From contig NW_022985223.1 in the NCBI RefSeq assembly GCF_010093535.1, positions 62,001-126,000 of the forward strand: a DNA stretch of 64,000 nt, written 5' to 3'. Below, one piece after another: positions 24,528 to 35,161 of this stretch. The translations under genes and the position numbers were made by a program. A model generated the notes under the pieces. That model saw only the letters and a program-made list of their open reading frames with translations. It made no database searches and was not told where the DNA came from. Origin of the DNA: Lindgomyces ingoldianus (lineage: Eukaryota; Ascomycota; Dothideomycetes; Pleosporales; Lindgomycetaceae). The first letter of the stretch is position 1; each line of letters starts with the position of its first letter.

Positions 24528-27500
24528 ATGATCTTTTACCTTCTTTATCCGTTACGTGGGTGAGTGTGCTCCACACATGTCTAAAACTTCAATAGAGACA
24601 CTAAGCACGTGTATAATAGTACGACTGAACCACCCAAATTATCTCCTACCCACCCAATTCGACGCGCTTTCCGGGCACATGGCACTGCGACTGCGCGCCA
24701 CTGGCTCCTATCCATCCTCCTAACCATAGCGATATCCGTCCTACTGTGCTATCCGGCCCTCTTTCAAACCGATAGCCCCGCAGCGGCCGGACTTCGTAGT
24801 CTTCCCAAACATGTGTGGACTTCAACAGCAGAGGTGCAAGGGGATAGGATTGCTGATGTAGAGGTCCGGCAAGTTTGGGTACATGGCCATTACATGAATG
24901 CCATAGACGTGCAGGTACTGCGTCAAGCCCTCTATGTTCAAAATTCCCTCATCCGCGATGGTTTTGGCGTGGAGGCAGGGACCGCTATCGCAAGCTTCAA
25001 TTCGCATGCCTCCGGCCGCAATGGATGTGCTATGGACTCTGCCCCTAGGTTTACTTGGGGCTTCCACACGCCTTTGATGTATTGGAACTGTTCATCAGAT
25101 GCTCTCGAACAAGACTCGGACCTTTTAGCAACCATCAACTCGAGGACCACAGATCAATCGACTCTCAATCTCACTCTTCGCCCAAGTACGGTCTTCGCAG
25201 GTAAAGCATTTGTTAACAAGAAGCTGCAAGCTGCCGATGCGCTTGTGATTAGTCTGTTCGACCAAACCAATTCCAGTCTCGGTGCTACGTGGGATGTGCG
25301 ATCAATGTCATTAGCCAATGATCTCTCGTCTGAATGGGCCATATTTCCGCAGGACGGCAAAGTTGTCAGAAGCAGGCTCTATGAGTTTCGCTTCGAGCAG
25401 ATGAGCTGGTTCTGGGACTTAGGTCTAGCACTCTCTTACTCCGGCATTGTAATATACCTGATCCTTGAGATAAGGAAGCTTCATGCTCTGAAGAGCTGGG
25501 TGGGCCTCCTCACCACAATTGGCGCCAAAGTCAGCTCTTCTACATTTCAGTCGTGTTCTACGCTAACTAGCTTTCCAGATGGCAGTTTGTGTCATTGCAA
25601 GTTTTACCCTCTGCACCTATCTTGGTCTTAACTTGGCACGTGTACCCAAGGAACTCTTTCCTTGTGTTGTCCTATTGTTTGGGCTAGGAAACATGTAAGC
25701 CCCGTTTCTCTGAGCAATAAAAATTCTAGCTTAACCTTCATTAGCGGCCGCCTGATCGACGAAGTTCTTAAGACTCCCCCAGAAATGCCTCCGGTCCAAC
25801 GCATTGGAAATGCAGTTGGGGCAGTGGGGCATTTGTCCCTGTTAGTCGCAGCACAGAACCTCCTCTTCATCTATGGGCTATCGCTAGCAGTAACACCAGT
25901 GGTGGTTGATTTTTGTATATTTGGCGCCGTAACGCTAGTCCTAGATTTGGTATACCACTTTACCTTTTTCCTGGCCGTTCTTAGCGTAGAAGTACAGCGG
26001 TTAGAGCTTCAAGATTCCCTTGAGCGAGCAGACCTGATCCAAGCATCAAAGAATGGAAAACAAGAACGTCAGACCTGGCTCGGCGCCTTTCGAGAGGGGG
26101 CCTTACCATTCAGTACGCGATTTGCAGGCTCTGTTGCTATCGTCTCTTTGATCCTAGCTCTCAACTGGCATTTCTTCGACAGTGGAAGTCGACCAATAAG
26201 CCTCCGTGGGACTTTCAATAAGCTATTCGGAAGGCAGCCACGGGCCACTCCTGCGATCTTACCATGGGCTCTCTCGCCAATCAATCAAGCTAGAACACCT
26301 GCCGAATGGCTGAGGATACAAGACTGCAACACAGCAAAAGAACTTGTCAGCTTTATCAAGCCGGATGCCTATTCTTTCACAGCCCGCGTCTACGATCCAC
26401 TTTTGGTCGTTCTGAGAGGAGCGAGAGGTAGAGACGCTTCTGAGAATCCAGCACACCTTTTGGGGGGATTACGACGTCTCGCCCATGAAAACGCTTTTCC
26501 AGCAGCTCTGATTATGGTGTTTTTGGTTGCTGGTGTCACCTTGCTGATGAATTACCTCTTATGGAGCGGACTTCCTAAGACCACCGATGAGGAGAACGAC
26601 AAAGACACCCTTTTCTCTGTCAAAACTTTGCCATCTTCACAGACTCTAGATATCGTGCGTCTGACTGCTTGTCCGAAAGGCCATCTCTTGAGTCTCAGCT
26701 TGGATAGATCGGCATCCATTTGGATCCATGAACCTGGGAAGTATTCTGGCACCACCCTTCAAACAGCAGGAATGGCTCCATCCCTATGGCCTATTGTCGC
26801 ATCCACATTTAACGATAACGGTTCCGTTCTTGGCCTCTGTTCTGACAGCGGACAGGTCGGAGTTTGGAGTCTTGCTAGAGGTGGTTTTCTCTTTTCCTCG
26901 ACAATTGAACTGCGAGGCCATGTCCCAATACTCTTCGCGTTCGTGACCATCCATACTACGAACCAGGATAAGCTTTTCCTTATCGTTGTCACTTCGGACG
27001 GCTATCTAACTGAGATTGAAACACAGACTGGGGGTCACCACACCAAACTCATTTGCCCCTCACCCATTCTGTCAGCGACCTTGTTTACCTGCGCAAAGAA
27101 CGATACAAGCTTGGTGTATGTGAACAAAGCAGGCAAAGTTCACATACTACCCCTCACAAATCATAATCGACGGACTTCCGAAATAGTCGCCGGCCTAGAT
27201 CCCGGCCCGCCTCCAGGCACTAAGGCGGCAAAGATCAAATGGGTTTACTCATGCTCAAGCCTCGGTTTAATATTCGCGCTTCGGGCTGGCGAAGCGGAAA
27301 TAATTGACTTCCAAAGCCGAGCGTTAATCCATACACTTGCGATCGGCCTAGTAAAGCCGCACTCATTCCGGATCCTACATTCTGCCCGCCGCCTCTGTCC
27401 TTGCGGAGGTCCAGCCGTGCATTCCCTCTCAGTCGCGTACTCGGAGCAGGACCAAGACCATACCATCATGCAGACGTTTACTCTCAACGAGACTCCCAGT

Positions 27501-28148
27501 TCCCAAATGTGCCTAAGCAAACCTTCTGATAATTCGACCTCCAAGTGCCAAAGTCTCGACCGGGCAGTCGAGGCTGTATTCTGCATAGAACCGGCTGGGG
27601 TCTGGGAGTCTACAACCATGCAAAGCGTTTTAGGGATCAGAAAATGTCCGTCAACGCCTACACCTTCGTCATCCGCTTCAGGCGTCGATACCGGGTACTT
27701 CACGACATCCCCGGGTACGACGGGAACCGCACTCAAGCTGCGCGCTAAGGAAGACAAACACGGCAGGATATTCTCCTCCTTTAATAAAACATCGTTCGCA
27801 CGACCCAACAAGTCAGAGCGCCCGTCTGCAGACTCATATGATTGGGAAATCTGGATGCTTTCAACATCAGGCGATTTCATGTCTCGGCCTCTACTCGACG
27901 GGGATGAGTTAACACCTGAAGTTGAACATGCCGGCTTGGATGATCGACTGTTTGTTGCGTCGGCAGGCCCGATTACGAGACTAGGGAAGAGGAGCGTGGC
28001 GGTTGGGTTCGGCAATACAGTCAAGATTATTACGTTAGGCAAGGAGTCGTTTGATGGTGGTGTCGGTGCTGATGATGGAGGGTTAAGCCCTGGTGTGGGT
28101 ATGTATAAGTCGAGGCCGAGGAAAGGGACGGGGAGGAAGACGCAGTGA
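24528..28148 (+). CDS. SREBP cleavage-activating protein (SCAP) homologue, sterol sensor
   Basis: Exons 24528-24559, 24620-25529, 25579-25694 and 25745-28148 join in frame to 1153 residues. SCAP holds the SREBP transcription factor in the ER membrane and lets it move to the processing compartment when sterol or oxygen is low. The first exon encodes only MIFYLLYPLRG; it is needed because the next frame has no ATG before its conserved block TTEPPKLSPTHPIRRAF. One membrane helix lies near 37-58, then a large lumenal loop. A sterol-sensing domain follows (about 270-450), with LGLNLARVPKELFPCVVLLF and GNIGRLIDEVL spliced across exons 3 and 4. A last helix is near 607-630 and WD40-type repeats fill about 650-1110. 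The partner SREBP gene is not in the window. Confidence 0.93.
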
Positions 28149-29049
28149 GTTCATCGGGCTCTAAGAGTAACAGCAAGCAAAAAAGGGGAATGGAAGGAGA
28201 GAGTGTGGGAAGTCGAATCAGCATTGTTCTTGGCACGAATGATCTTTTGGGCTGACTTGTGAGGGGAACCAAGTCAGGATATGATATATAACGAAGGTGT
28301 CTGGATTTTATGGCAATAGACAGGCGGCTGGAGTACTGGGGGTTTGCTGTAGAGGAGAGCTTTTACGATGTAAATGAACTGGGTGGGATAAGTTGGGGAT
28401 GATTGGTGCTAATTTGGATTCAGTCTTGAGATGGCATTGTGTTGTTGTGACAACCTTGGGAGAATTTGTTTTCTTGTAGTTGTGCAGGGCTTTGTATCCT
28501 TGGGGAAGTCTCTGCTTTTACGAACAGCATCTTTAGCATTATGATTGGGTTTCGAACGAATGGATATATATCTGAAAGCTAATCAGCTTTTGCTCTACGT
28601 CTTCGGCTCTCTTTCTTCCTTCTCAGTTTCATCCCTGTGTTCTAACAGCAGAACGCCGTCGCGTTGATGTCTCGTGGAGCTAGCCGTCAAAAGTCCAGCT
28701 TATTTAGTGAAAGGGAGGGTTTCGAAGTGGTAGATAGCAAGGAAATATCCGGGATAACTATCCAATTTTCATTCTAGCGTGGATCGAAATATACCTGAAG
28801 AGTACAGACAGGCTTAATAGCATGAATAAGCGAGAAATGTATTTGAGGTAGAATGATGATTCAACAGATTCGCAAGCCACCAGTTTATTCTAAGAAAAGT
28901 TCAGGCAAATAGTCCTGGCCAGTAAAAAATGCCCTGCCTAATATCTATCTTATTTAAGTGCGTAAAGTGCGCATTGCGTGATCGTAAGTGGCAGTTCGTG
29001 GGTGGACTGAATGAAAGCATGATACCTTTGCGCTCGGAATTGTATGTGT
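28149..29049. other. intergenic between SCAP and the inverted-repeat element
   Basis: This 0.9-kb stretch becomes AT-richer to the right. No gene, terminal repeat or tRNA was recognised. It is the left edge of the repeat island. Confidence 0.5.
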
Positions 29050-29051
29050 TA

Positions 29052-30607
29052 ACGTCCCTCACTGCGTAGTGAGACACACTGTATGGCGAGACAAATGAGG
29101 AGTACTTTGACTTTCAGCAACCAGAAAGCTCATGCGCACGACGAATATTGCTACAAAAATAATCTGCTACAGCTAGTTCTAAATATCTATGTTCCACTTT
29201 GCCCAAAAATTACACTCGCATCGTTGCTTCCGCGCCTGATTTGTACAGCGCCTTATGTCGTGGCATAACATGCTTCCCTACCCACAGCGCCAACCTCAAG
29301 CCTTTTTCGCTCCGAATTTTTGTAGAATAGCCTTATCCTACCCTCACAACCTCCCTCCAATACCAGGAAGTCATCATCAGCCCTATGCGCACTGCGGCGC
29401 GCAGTTTCATGTAGTGCCGCCCTGTCGATTGGTACTTCCAGCAGAAGCAAACCACCGATCCAGGCTAATGCGAGATGACCCCGCACGGCTTACCTCATGA
29501 ACCGGTAGGGTATTTTATTGTAAGATATGTGGCTGTGCGAGTTGCACAAGCGTTTAGATTATCTTTAAATCCAACTTGGGATTGGGAGCAGTGATAAGAC
29601 ATGGCCTGGTGCTTGTTTAGTCAGCCAACGCGCTTCCAGCGTCGAAACTAGCTTCAACACAGCGATCCTACATACTTTAAGATGCAGTCCAACGCACAGC
29701 GATACCTATTTTGTAACGTAGAGACATGCCATTACGACGCCCTTGAGCTCCAACGCCTGCTGTTGTTCTCTCTGCTGACCGATCACTCGCACGCCTAGCC
29801 CTTCGGCCTGGTCCTATTGGCCTTGATTGCTGTACGTCGACGCCAGGATGTCTAGTTAAGCGTGTCGAGATGCTCCGCGCCAAGCACCCCCATGCTCACC
29901 TCCATCACTCGCACGCCCAGCCCTTCGGCCTGGTCCTATTGGCCTTGATTGCTGTACGTCGACGCCAGGATGTCTAGTTAAGCGTGTCGAGATGCTCCGC
30001 GCCAAGCACCCCCATGCTCACCTCCATCACTCGCACGCCCAGCCCTTCGGCCTGGTCCTATTGGCCTTGATTGCTGTACGTCGACGCCAGAATGGCCTTG
30101 AAGGCATGGCGAGGTCTTCACCTGAGCCTAATTACTTTCCACCAGTTGCTTTCAGCTGGCCATCTTCAGCTAACTAGTCGGCGGTTAAAGCTGACTGTCT
30201 GCGGACAACCCTCTCTTTGCACTGGGCATTCTCTGAAAACTCTAGCAAGCAAAGAGCCTAAATGCTAACTAAACTATAGAGCAAGCAGCCTTAACTAAAC
30301 ACAGCAGAGATCTCTAAAGTCGCAGGTACACTTATTCATTACCTAGCCTATTCTCTTCACCCTAAGGATGAATTAACTGCTGCAAACACTAAGAATTAGG
30401 TGATTTTAGCTTTTTAGTAAAGTAACAGCTATTACTGCCCGTCTGCGCACTTATTATGAAGCAAAGTCGCTGCTAAAAAAGCCACCGCTTGCCACTTAAA
30501 CTAAACCTGGTTAGTCTGAGGAGCTGCAGCTAAGTTAAAGCCATCGTCTCAAACACATTGCAAAACAGAGAAGCTGAATATGTGTATGCCACAGGATTGA
30601 ACTCGAC
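29052..30607 (+). repeat. left inverted arm
   Basis: This is the inverted counterpart of 31516-33374. It still has the empty TA site (29466-29467) where the right arm carries the 410-bp MITE, and it holds two full plus one partial copy of a 122-bp tandem repeat. The short open frames in it are broken and unrecognised. Confidence 0.85.
29783..30093 (+). repeat. 122-bp tandem repeat, about 2.5 copies
   Basis: Copies begin at 29783, 29905 and 30027 (period 122 bp), each starting TCACTCGCACGCC. The last is partial and diverges after CGTCGACGCCAG. The first two copies are nearly identical, with a CCTAG/CCCAG difference near their start. The corresponding part of the right arm (about 32030-32230) has one copy fewer. 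Confidence 0.9.
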
Positions 30608-30685
30608 CGGTCACATTGCCTTTCAATTAGTCACGTCACTTCTTGACTGGACGGAACAAAAGTCCACAGCTGAGCAAATATCGGG

Positions 30686-30694
30686 TATATAAAG
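30686..30694 (+). promoter_or_regulatory. TATA box of the spacer gene
   Basis: TATATAAAG stands 134 bases before the ATG at 30828 and is followed by C/T-rich sequence (TCCTCCCTTTATCTTTC). That order is typical of inducible, strongly expressed fungal genes. It is the clearest TATA box in the repeat island. Confidence 0.55.
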
Positions 30695-30827
30695 ACTTAT
30701 CAGTCCTCCCTTTATCTTTCAATCATCAGGGAAGGCCACTCAGCACTTTACTTTTACCCTATATTCAATCCTGCGTCTCTATAACATCAAGCAATTCTTA
30801 TTTGCTTTAATCAACTCACAAACAACC

Positions 30828-31232
30828 ATGTCTGTTAGAACTTTCACGAACACATACTCGCAAGTGTTCCACCACAAGGGTACGTGTCTACACTCCAAGG
30901 CTAAGACAATAATCTCGTACTGACACCCGTCTTTGGCCAGGTGTGAACGTAAGCCCTCAAGAACACGCCGATGGGAGGCTTGCAACCTTCCGACAAGCTT
31001 GTGTCAACACAGCCCTACTTGACCCAGGCGTTGGGTCTGCCCAGTATAGTACCATCACTGGAAACGGGACTGGCAATCAGTGGGCAATCTTTTTCAAGGA
31101 TTAAAAGTTCAACATTATTGTCCATTACGACCATGCAAAGCAGGACAAATTTACTAGGGTGAGGACAAGGACGATCGGGTATACGTTATCTGTCACCGTA
31201 GTCCAGGAATGCAGGCCAATGGCGGACAATGA
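30828..31232 (+). pseudogene. small unknown gene remnant inside the inverted repeat
   Basis: An ATG at 30828 opens a 52-nt exon (MSVRTFTNTYSQVFHHK) that ends at a perfect GTACGT donor (30880). The intron has a CTGAC branch and ends at CCAG (30940), and the second exon continues in frame with coding-like sequence (VSPQEHADGRLATFRQ, then TGNGTGNQWAIFFKD). A TAA at 31102-31104 interrupts the frame; one C-to-T change from CAA would explain it. The same frame continues with FNIIVHYDHAKQDKF, and near 31155 coding-like sequence shifts to another frame (DKDDRVYVICHRSPG) that ends at TGA 31230-31232. I do not recognise the family. It looks like a compact protein of a little over 110 residues, recently inactivated by one stop and one frameshift. 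Alternatively an unusual second intron could remove the stop, but no good GT donor is present. Confidence 0.5.
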
Positions 31233-31515
31233 TGGAAGCAGGGAGCCGCGCCATATTTCTGTGTCACTTGTGTGAAGGATCTCTGAGCCGAGAGCGTAGT
31301 GGTCCGGTGGTACGCAGGCACCTAATGGATGATAACCGGCGGGTTGGCGTCAGGAGACAAATTGGCACTACTTGAAATGAAACATCTTGTTTCTCTTACT
31401 CTTGTGATCCAAGATTTTATATTTGGCCACGCACAAATCCAGCAACAATCATGACATGTTGTTCTAAGGCATTCGGGGCCTTATGCCTGCGTGGAAAACA
31501 CATTTAGACAACGCA

Positions 31516-33374
31516 GTCGAGTTCAATCCTGTGGCATACACATATTCAGCTTCTCTGTTTTGCAATGCGTTTGAGACGATGGCTTTAACTTAGCTGCAGC
31601 TCCTCAGACTAACCAGGTTTGGCTTAAGTGGCAAGCGGTGGCTTTTTTAGCAGCGACTTTGCTTCATAATAAGTGCGCAGACGGGCAGTAATAGCTGTTA
31701 CTTTACTAACAAGCTAAAATTACCTAATTCTTAGTGTTTGCAGCAGTTAATTCATCCTTAGGGTGAAGAGAATAGGCTAGGTAATGAATGAGTGTACCTG
31801 CGACTTTAGAGATCTCCGCCGTGTTTAGTCAAGGCTGCTTGCTCTATAGTTTAGTTAGCATTTAGGCTCTTTGCTTGCTAGAGTTTTCAGAGAATGCCCA
31901 GTGCAAAGAGAGGGTTGTCCGCAGATAGTCAGCTTTAACCGCCGACTAGTTAGCTGAAGATGGCCAGCTGAAAGCAAACTGGTGGAAAGTAATTAGGCTC
32001 AGGTGAAGACCTCGCCATGCCTTCAAGGCCATTCTGGCGTCGACGTACAGCAATCAAGGCCAATAGGACCAGGCCGAAGGGCTAGGCGTGCGAGTGATGG
32101 AGGTGAGCATGAGGGTGCTTGGCGCGGAGCATCTCGACACGCTTAACTAGACATCCTGGCGTCGACGTACAGCAATCAAGGCCAAAAATTAGGACCAAGC
32201 CGAAGGGCTGGGCGTGCGAGTGATCGGTCAGCAGAGAGAACAACAGCAGGCGTTGGAGCTCAAGGGCGTCGTAATGGCATGTCTCTACGTTACAAAATGG
32301 GTATCGCTGTGCGTTGGACTGCATCTCAAATTATGTAGGATCGCTGTGTCGAAGCTAGTTTCGACGCTGGAAGCGTGTTGGCTGACTAAACAAGCACCAG
32401 GCCATGTCTTATCACTGCTCCCAATCCCAAGTTGGATTTGAAGATAATCCAAACGCTTGTGCAACTCGCACAGCCACATATCTTACAATAAAATACCCTA
32501 CCGGTTCATGAGGTAAGCCATGCAGGGTCATCTCGCATTAACGTATTGGCCACCCGGTCGGGCCAGCCACCCAGTCGGGCCACCTTGAAGAACACCAAAA
32601 ATTACCAAGTTTGCATGGTAATATCTCCACAACAACGTTATAATAAGCTATAAATTTTTATATACTAGCTATTTATAAACTAAAGAATAAATCTACTAGA
32701 ATTTTTTATAACTTTATTTATCTTTTTTAAAACCCTAACTTTGAACACGAGGAACATGCCTTTAATTTCTTTAAATGCAAAGGTATTTTTTTTTAAAAAA
32801 AAAAAAGAATCTGTGTCTATTCTATACCCTACATAAAGCCGGTATGTAATGTTTTATAATTTATTATAACGTTGTGGTGGAGATGCACAAGTTTAAAGTT
32901 TTGGAGTGTGGCCCGACTGGGAGGCTGGCCCGACCGGGTGGCCAATACGTTAGCCCGGATCAGTGGTTCGCTTCCGCTGGAAGTACCAATCGACAGGGCG
33001 GCACTACATGAAACTGCGCGCCGCAGCGCGCATAGGGCTGATGATGACTTCATGGTATCGGAGGGAGGTTGTGAGGGTAAGATAAGGCTATTCTACAAAA
33101 ATTTAGAGCGAAAAAGGCTTAAGGTTAGCGCTGTGGGTAGGGAAGCATGTTATGCCACAACACAAGGCGCTGTACAAATCAGGCGCGGAAGCGACAATGC
33201 AAGCGTAATTTTTAGGCAAAGTGGAACATAGATATTTAGAATTAGCTGCAGCAGATTATTTTTGTAGAATTATAGCAATATTTGTCGTGCGCATGAGCTT
33301 TCCGGTTGCTGAAAGTCAAAGTACCCCTCATTTGTCTCGCCACACAGTGCGTCTTGCTACGCAGTGAGGGACGT
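31516..33374 (-). repeat. right inverted arm
   Basis: This is the inverted copy of the left arm, interrupted by a 410-bp MITE at 32541-32950. Differences from the left arm that I compared near the outer end are almost all C/T or G/A transitions, for example CAACCTCAAG in the left arm against TAACCTTAAG in the same orientation here. That pattern fits repeat-induced point mutation. Confidence 0.85.
32541..32950. mobile_element. 410-bp MITE with TA target duplication
   Basis: The ends are inverted repeats: ACGTATTGGCCACCCGGTCG at the left and its reverse complement at the right, with imperfect pairing continuing for about 100 bp (for example CAACGTTATAATAA near the left and its mirror near the right). 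The element is flanked by TA on both sides (32539-32540, 32951-32952). The inverted left arm has the uninterrupted sequence with a single TA at 29466-29467, so both insertion boundaries are exact. The core is very AT-rich with A and T runs and has no coding capacity. It is a non-autonomous Tc1/mariner- or pogo-type element. Confidence 0.92.
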
Positions 33375-33376
33375 TA

Positions 33377-34557
33377 TTTATCTTTTTACAGCGGTCAACT
33401 TGGAAGCCTTTTGTTATTTTGGGCTCATGTCACATCTTCGCAACATTTCAGCGACATGGTTGTACTAATGATATTACTTAGGGCATGGGCTTGTCTAAAT
33501 ATCTTGGATTAGAATGACCTGTACTCAACTCTCCTATCCAATCGCACTTACTAACATTAGTCTCTCCATCCAAACTCTATGCTCTAAACTAGAATTCACC
33601 CGTAAACGAAGCCGCCGCCTCAGCAGCCTTCGGGTAAGTCCTAGGGTGTTTCCATATCTACTAGTTGACGGTTAGGTTGATGATTTGGGACCACTGTTCC
33701 TAGGTAACCTCTATCCTTACGACACCAGTCTACCCGCTCTGGGTTGTTAGAGGTCATTGTAGCCTTGGCTTGAGCCTAAATTTACACGTTTTCAATTGTA
33801 ATTTTCATCATTGAGCTGTTTCATATTCACTTATGTGTTGCGGAGTGGAGAGAGGAACGGCGGAGATAGGAAGCGTGAACACCACTGATCCCTACCATGC
33901 CGAGCTGAGCCACCTTCCAGGATATCCTAGGTTTAATAGTGTCCAAAAGATAGGCTCCGTTTCTCATATATTAAAAACAGAACAAATGGGGCATCTGTAA
34001 GGAGGGGTCGTTTCAGTCCTAAAAGTAAAATTACCTACTATTCTTTGGCACTGTATTTTATTTCTTAATATACCATGTGGTATTCACACACCAACCTTGA
34101 CCGAGCCTTGGCGCCCTCTTTGGTTAGTCATTCTCACCGCTTTACTAAACGACTTGTTACTCAGGCTGCAAAGCCGCAGCTAGGAGGAGTCGTCCTCTGC
34201 TCACCTTCTGCTCAATCTCCACCCCAGTGCTGCTCAGGCTCCTCAATCTTTCCTCACCCATGCTCAGTCCCATTTTTGGGTCCTCGCTATTATTGGCTAC
34301 CCATGCCCTGTCTATTTCTGCTATCCCTCATGAATCTTGCCAACTCTACGCGACAGTCTTACAGGACCCGGTATTAGGTTTCGTGGTCCCCAAACCGGAC
34401 CACCCACGAATGTAGTGCAGTCGCACTCTTATTTTTCCTACTTGCTCTTTGAGTCTTGGAGAATGGCAAGAACGAAGAGCCCAGCCAAGACCTTTCGCCA
34501 AGCCAAAGAAAAGGGATCTGGATGAGATACACGCATTGGGGATGGTAATCCGGCATT
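33377..34557. other. repeat-island sequence without supported gene
   Basis: This 1.2-kb stretch lies between the foldback element and the hAT element. Short open frames exist but none has a recognisable motif. It may be decayed transposon sequence. Confidence 0.4.
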
Positions 34558-34565
34558 CACTAAGC

Positions 34566-35153
34566 CCAGGGCTTCCAACGGGCCGTACTACGGTCCGTAC
34601 AAAGTGAACCGTAACGGTCACGTGTTCAGTACGAACGTACCGAGTTCGTGAGCCGTACCGTACGTTTAATGATGCCCTAGGTACGGTACGTAGTACGGAT
34701 TGTATTACCCTTTTGGGAAGTTTGTATACACAGTTATGTTACAGCTATCCAACCCCTCAGTACCCTAGGATTGGCACGGGGTATATAGGCTCCTAGGCCT
34801 CCGTACCTCTGCCTCCAACCCTAAGGTTTNNNNNNNNNNNNNNNCACGCCTCTTGCCGCCTTACAGGCCTCATCTAGTCCTATCTGCTCTTGTTACTAGG
34901 GAGAACTAGTTATTTTATAGTTAATTAGACCTTAATCTTGCGTCTCTAGGGACCTATAGTCTTAGCTGTTTTGACTGGAGTACGGCGTACTTTAATCGAA
35001 TCGTACTACTCGTACAGATCACGTGAGCCGTAACAGTTACGATACGTACACCTACCTCTCCTCCTCCCTATCGTACGAACGTACACAAAATCTCACCCGT
35101 ACAGGCCTCAAAATCGCCCAATCGTACAGTACTACGCCTCGTTGGAAGCCCTG
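34566..35153. mobile_element. non-autonomous hAT element (588 bp including gap)
   Basis: The termini are inverted: CAGGGCTTCCAACGGGCCGTA at the left and CAGGGCTTCCAACGAGGCGTA on the reverse strand at the right, 19 of 21 bases the same. They start with CAGGG, typical of hAT transposons. An exact 8-bp target duplication, CACTAAGC, lies at 34558-34565 and 35154-35161, the size made by hAT transposases. Both subterminal regions are crowded with CGTAC/GTACG words, as expected for transposase-binding repeats. No transposase frame is present, so it must be mobilised in trans. A 15-N gap lies inside. Confidence 0.93.
34830..34844. other. assembly gap (15 N)
   Basis: Fifteen undetermined bases lie inside the hAT element, so its true length may differ from 588 bp. 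Repetitive sequence probably caused the assembly break. Confidence 0.99.
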
Positions 35154-35161
35154 CACTAAGC

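Larger units (their letters stand above)
30608..31515. other. unique spacer between inverted arms
   Basis: This 908-bp stretch is not part of the inverted repeat. It contains a TATA box, a C/T-rich leader and a small broken gene (30828-31232). The rest, 31233-31515, shows nothing recognisable. Confidence 0.7.
29052..33374. mobile_element. 4.3-kb foldback-like element: two 1.5-kb inverted arms around a 0.9-kb spacer
   Basis: The outer ends carry the same 18 bases in inverted orientation (ACGTCCCTCACTGCGTAG) and both are directly flanked by TA (29050-29051 and 33375-33376), which suggests TA target-site duplication as in Tc1/mariner-type transposons. The left arm (29052-30607) and right arm (31516-33374) are inverted copies along their whole length. 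After removing a later 410-bp insertion from the right arm and one extra 122-bp repeat unit from the left, the arm lengths agree (about 1435-1450 bp). No transposase frame is intact. The structure is either a foldback transposon with very long terminal repeats or two copies of one element in opposite orientation enclosing captured DNA. Confidence 0.8.

Noticed and set aside
31516..31540. B-box-like GAGTTCAATCC at the inner arm end, possible SINE or tRNA fragment
   Set aside because: The flanking bases do not form a T-stem and no A-box lies at the proper distance.
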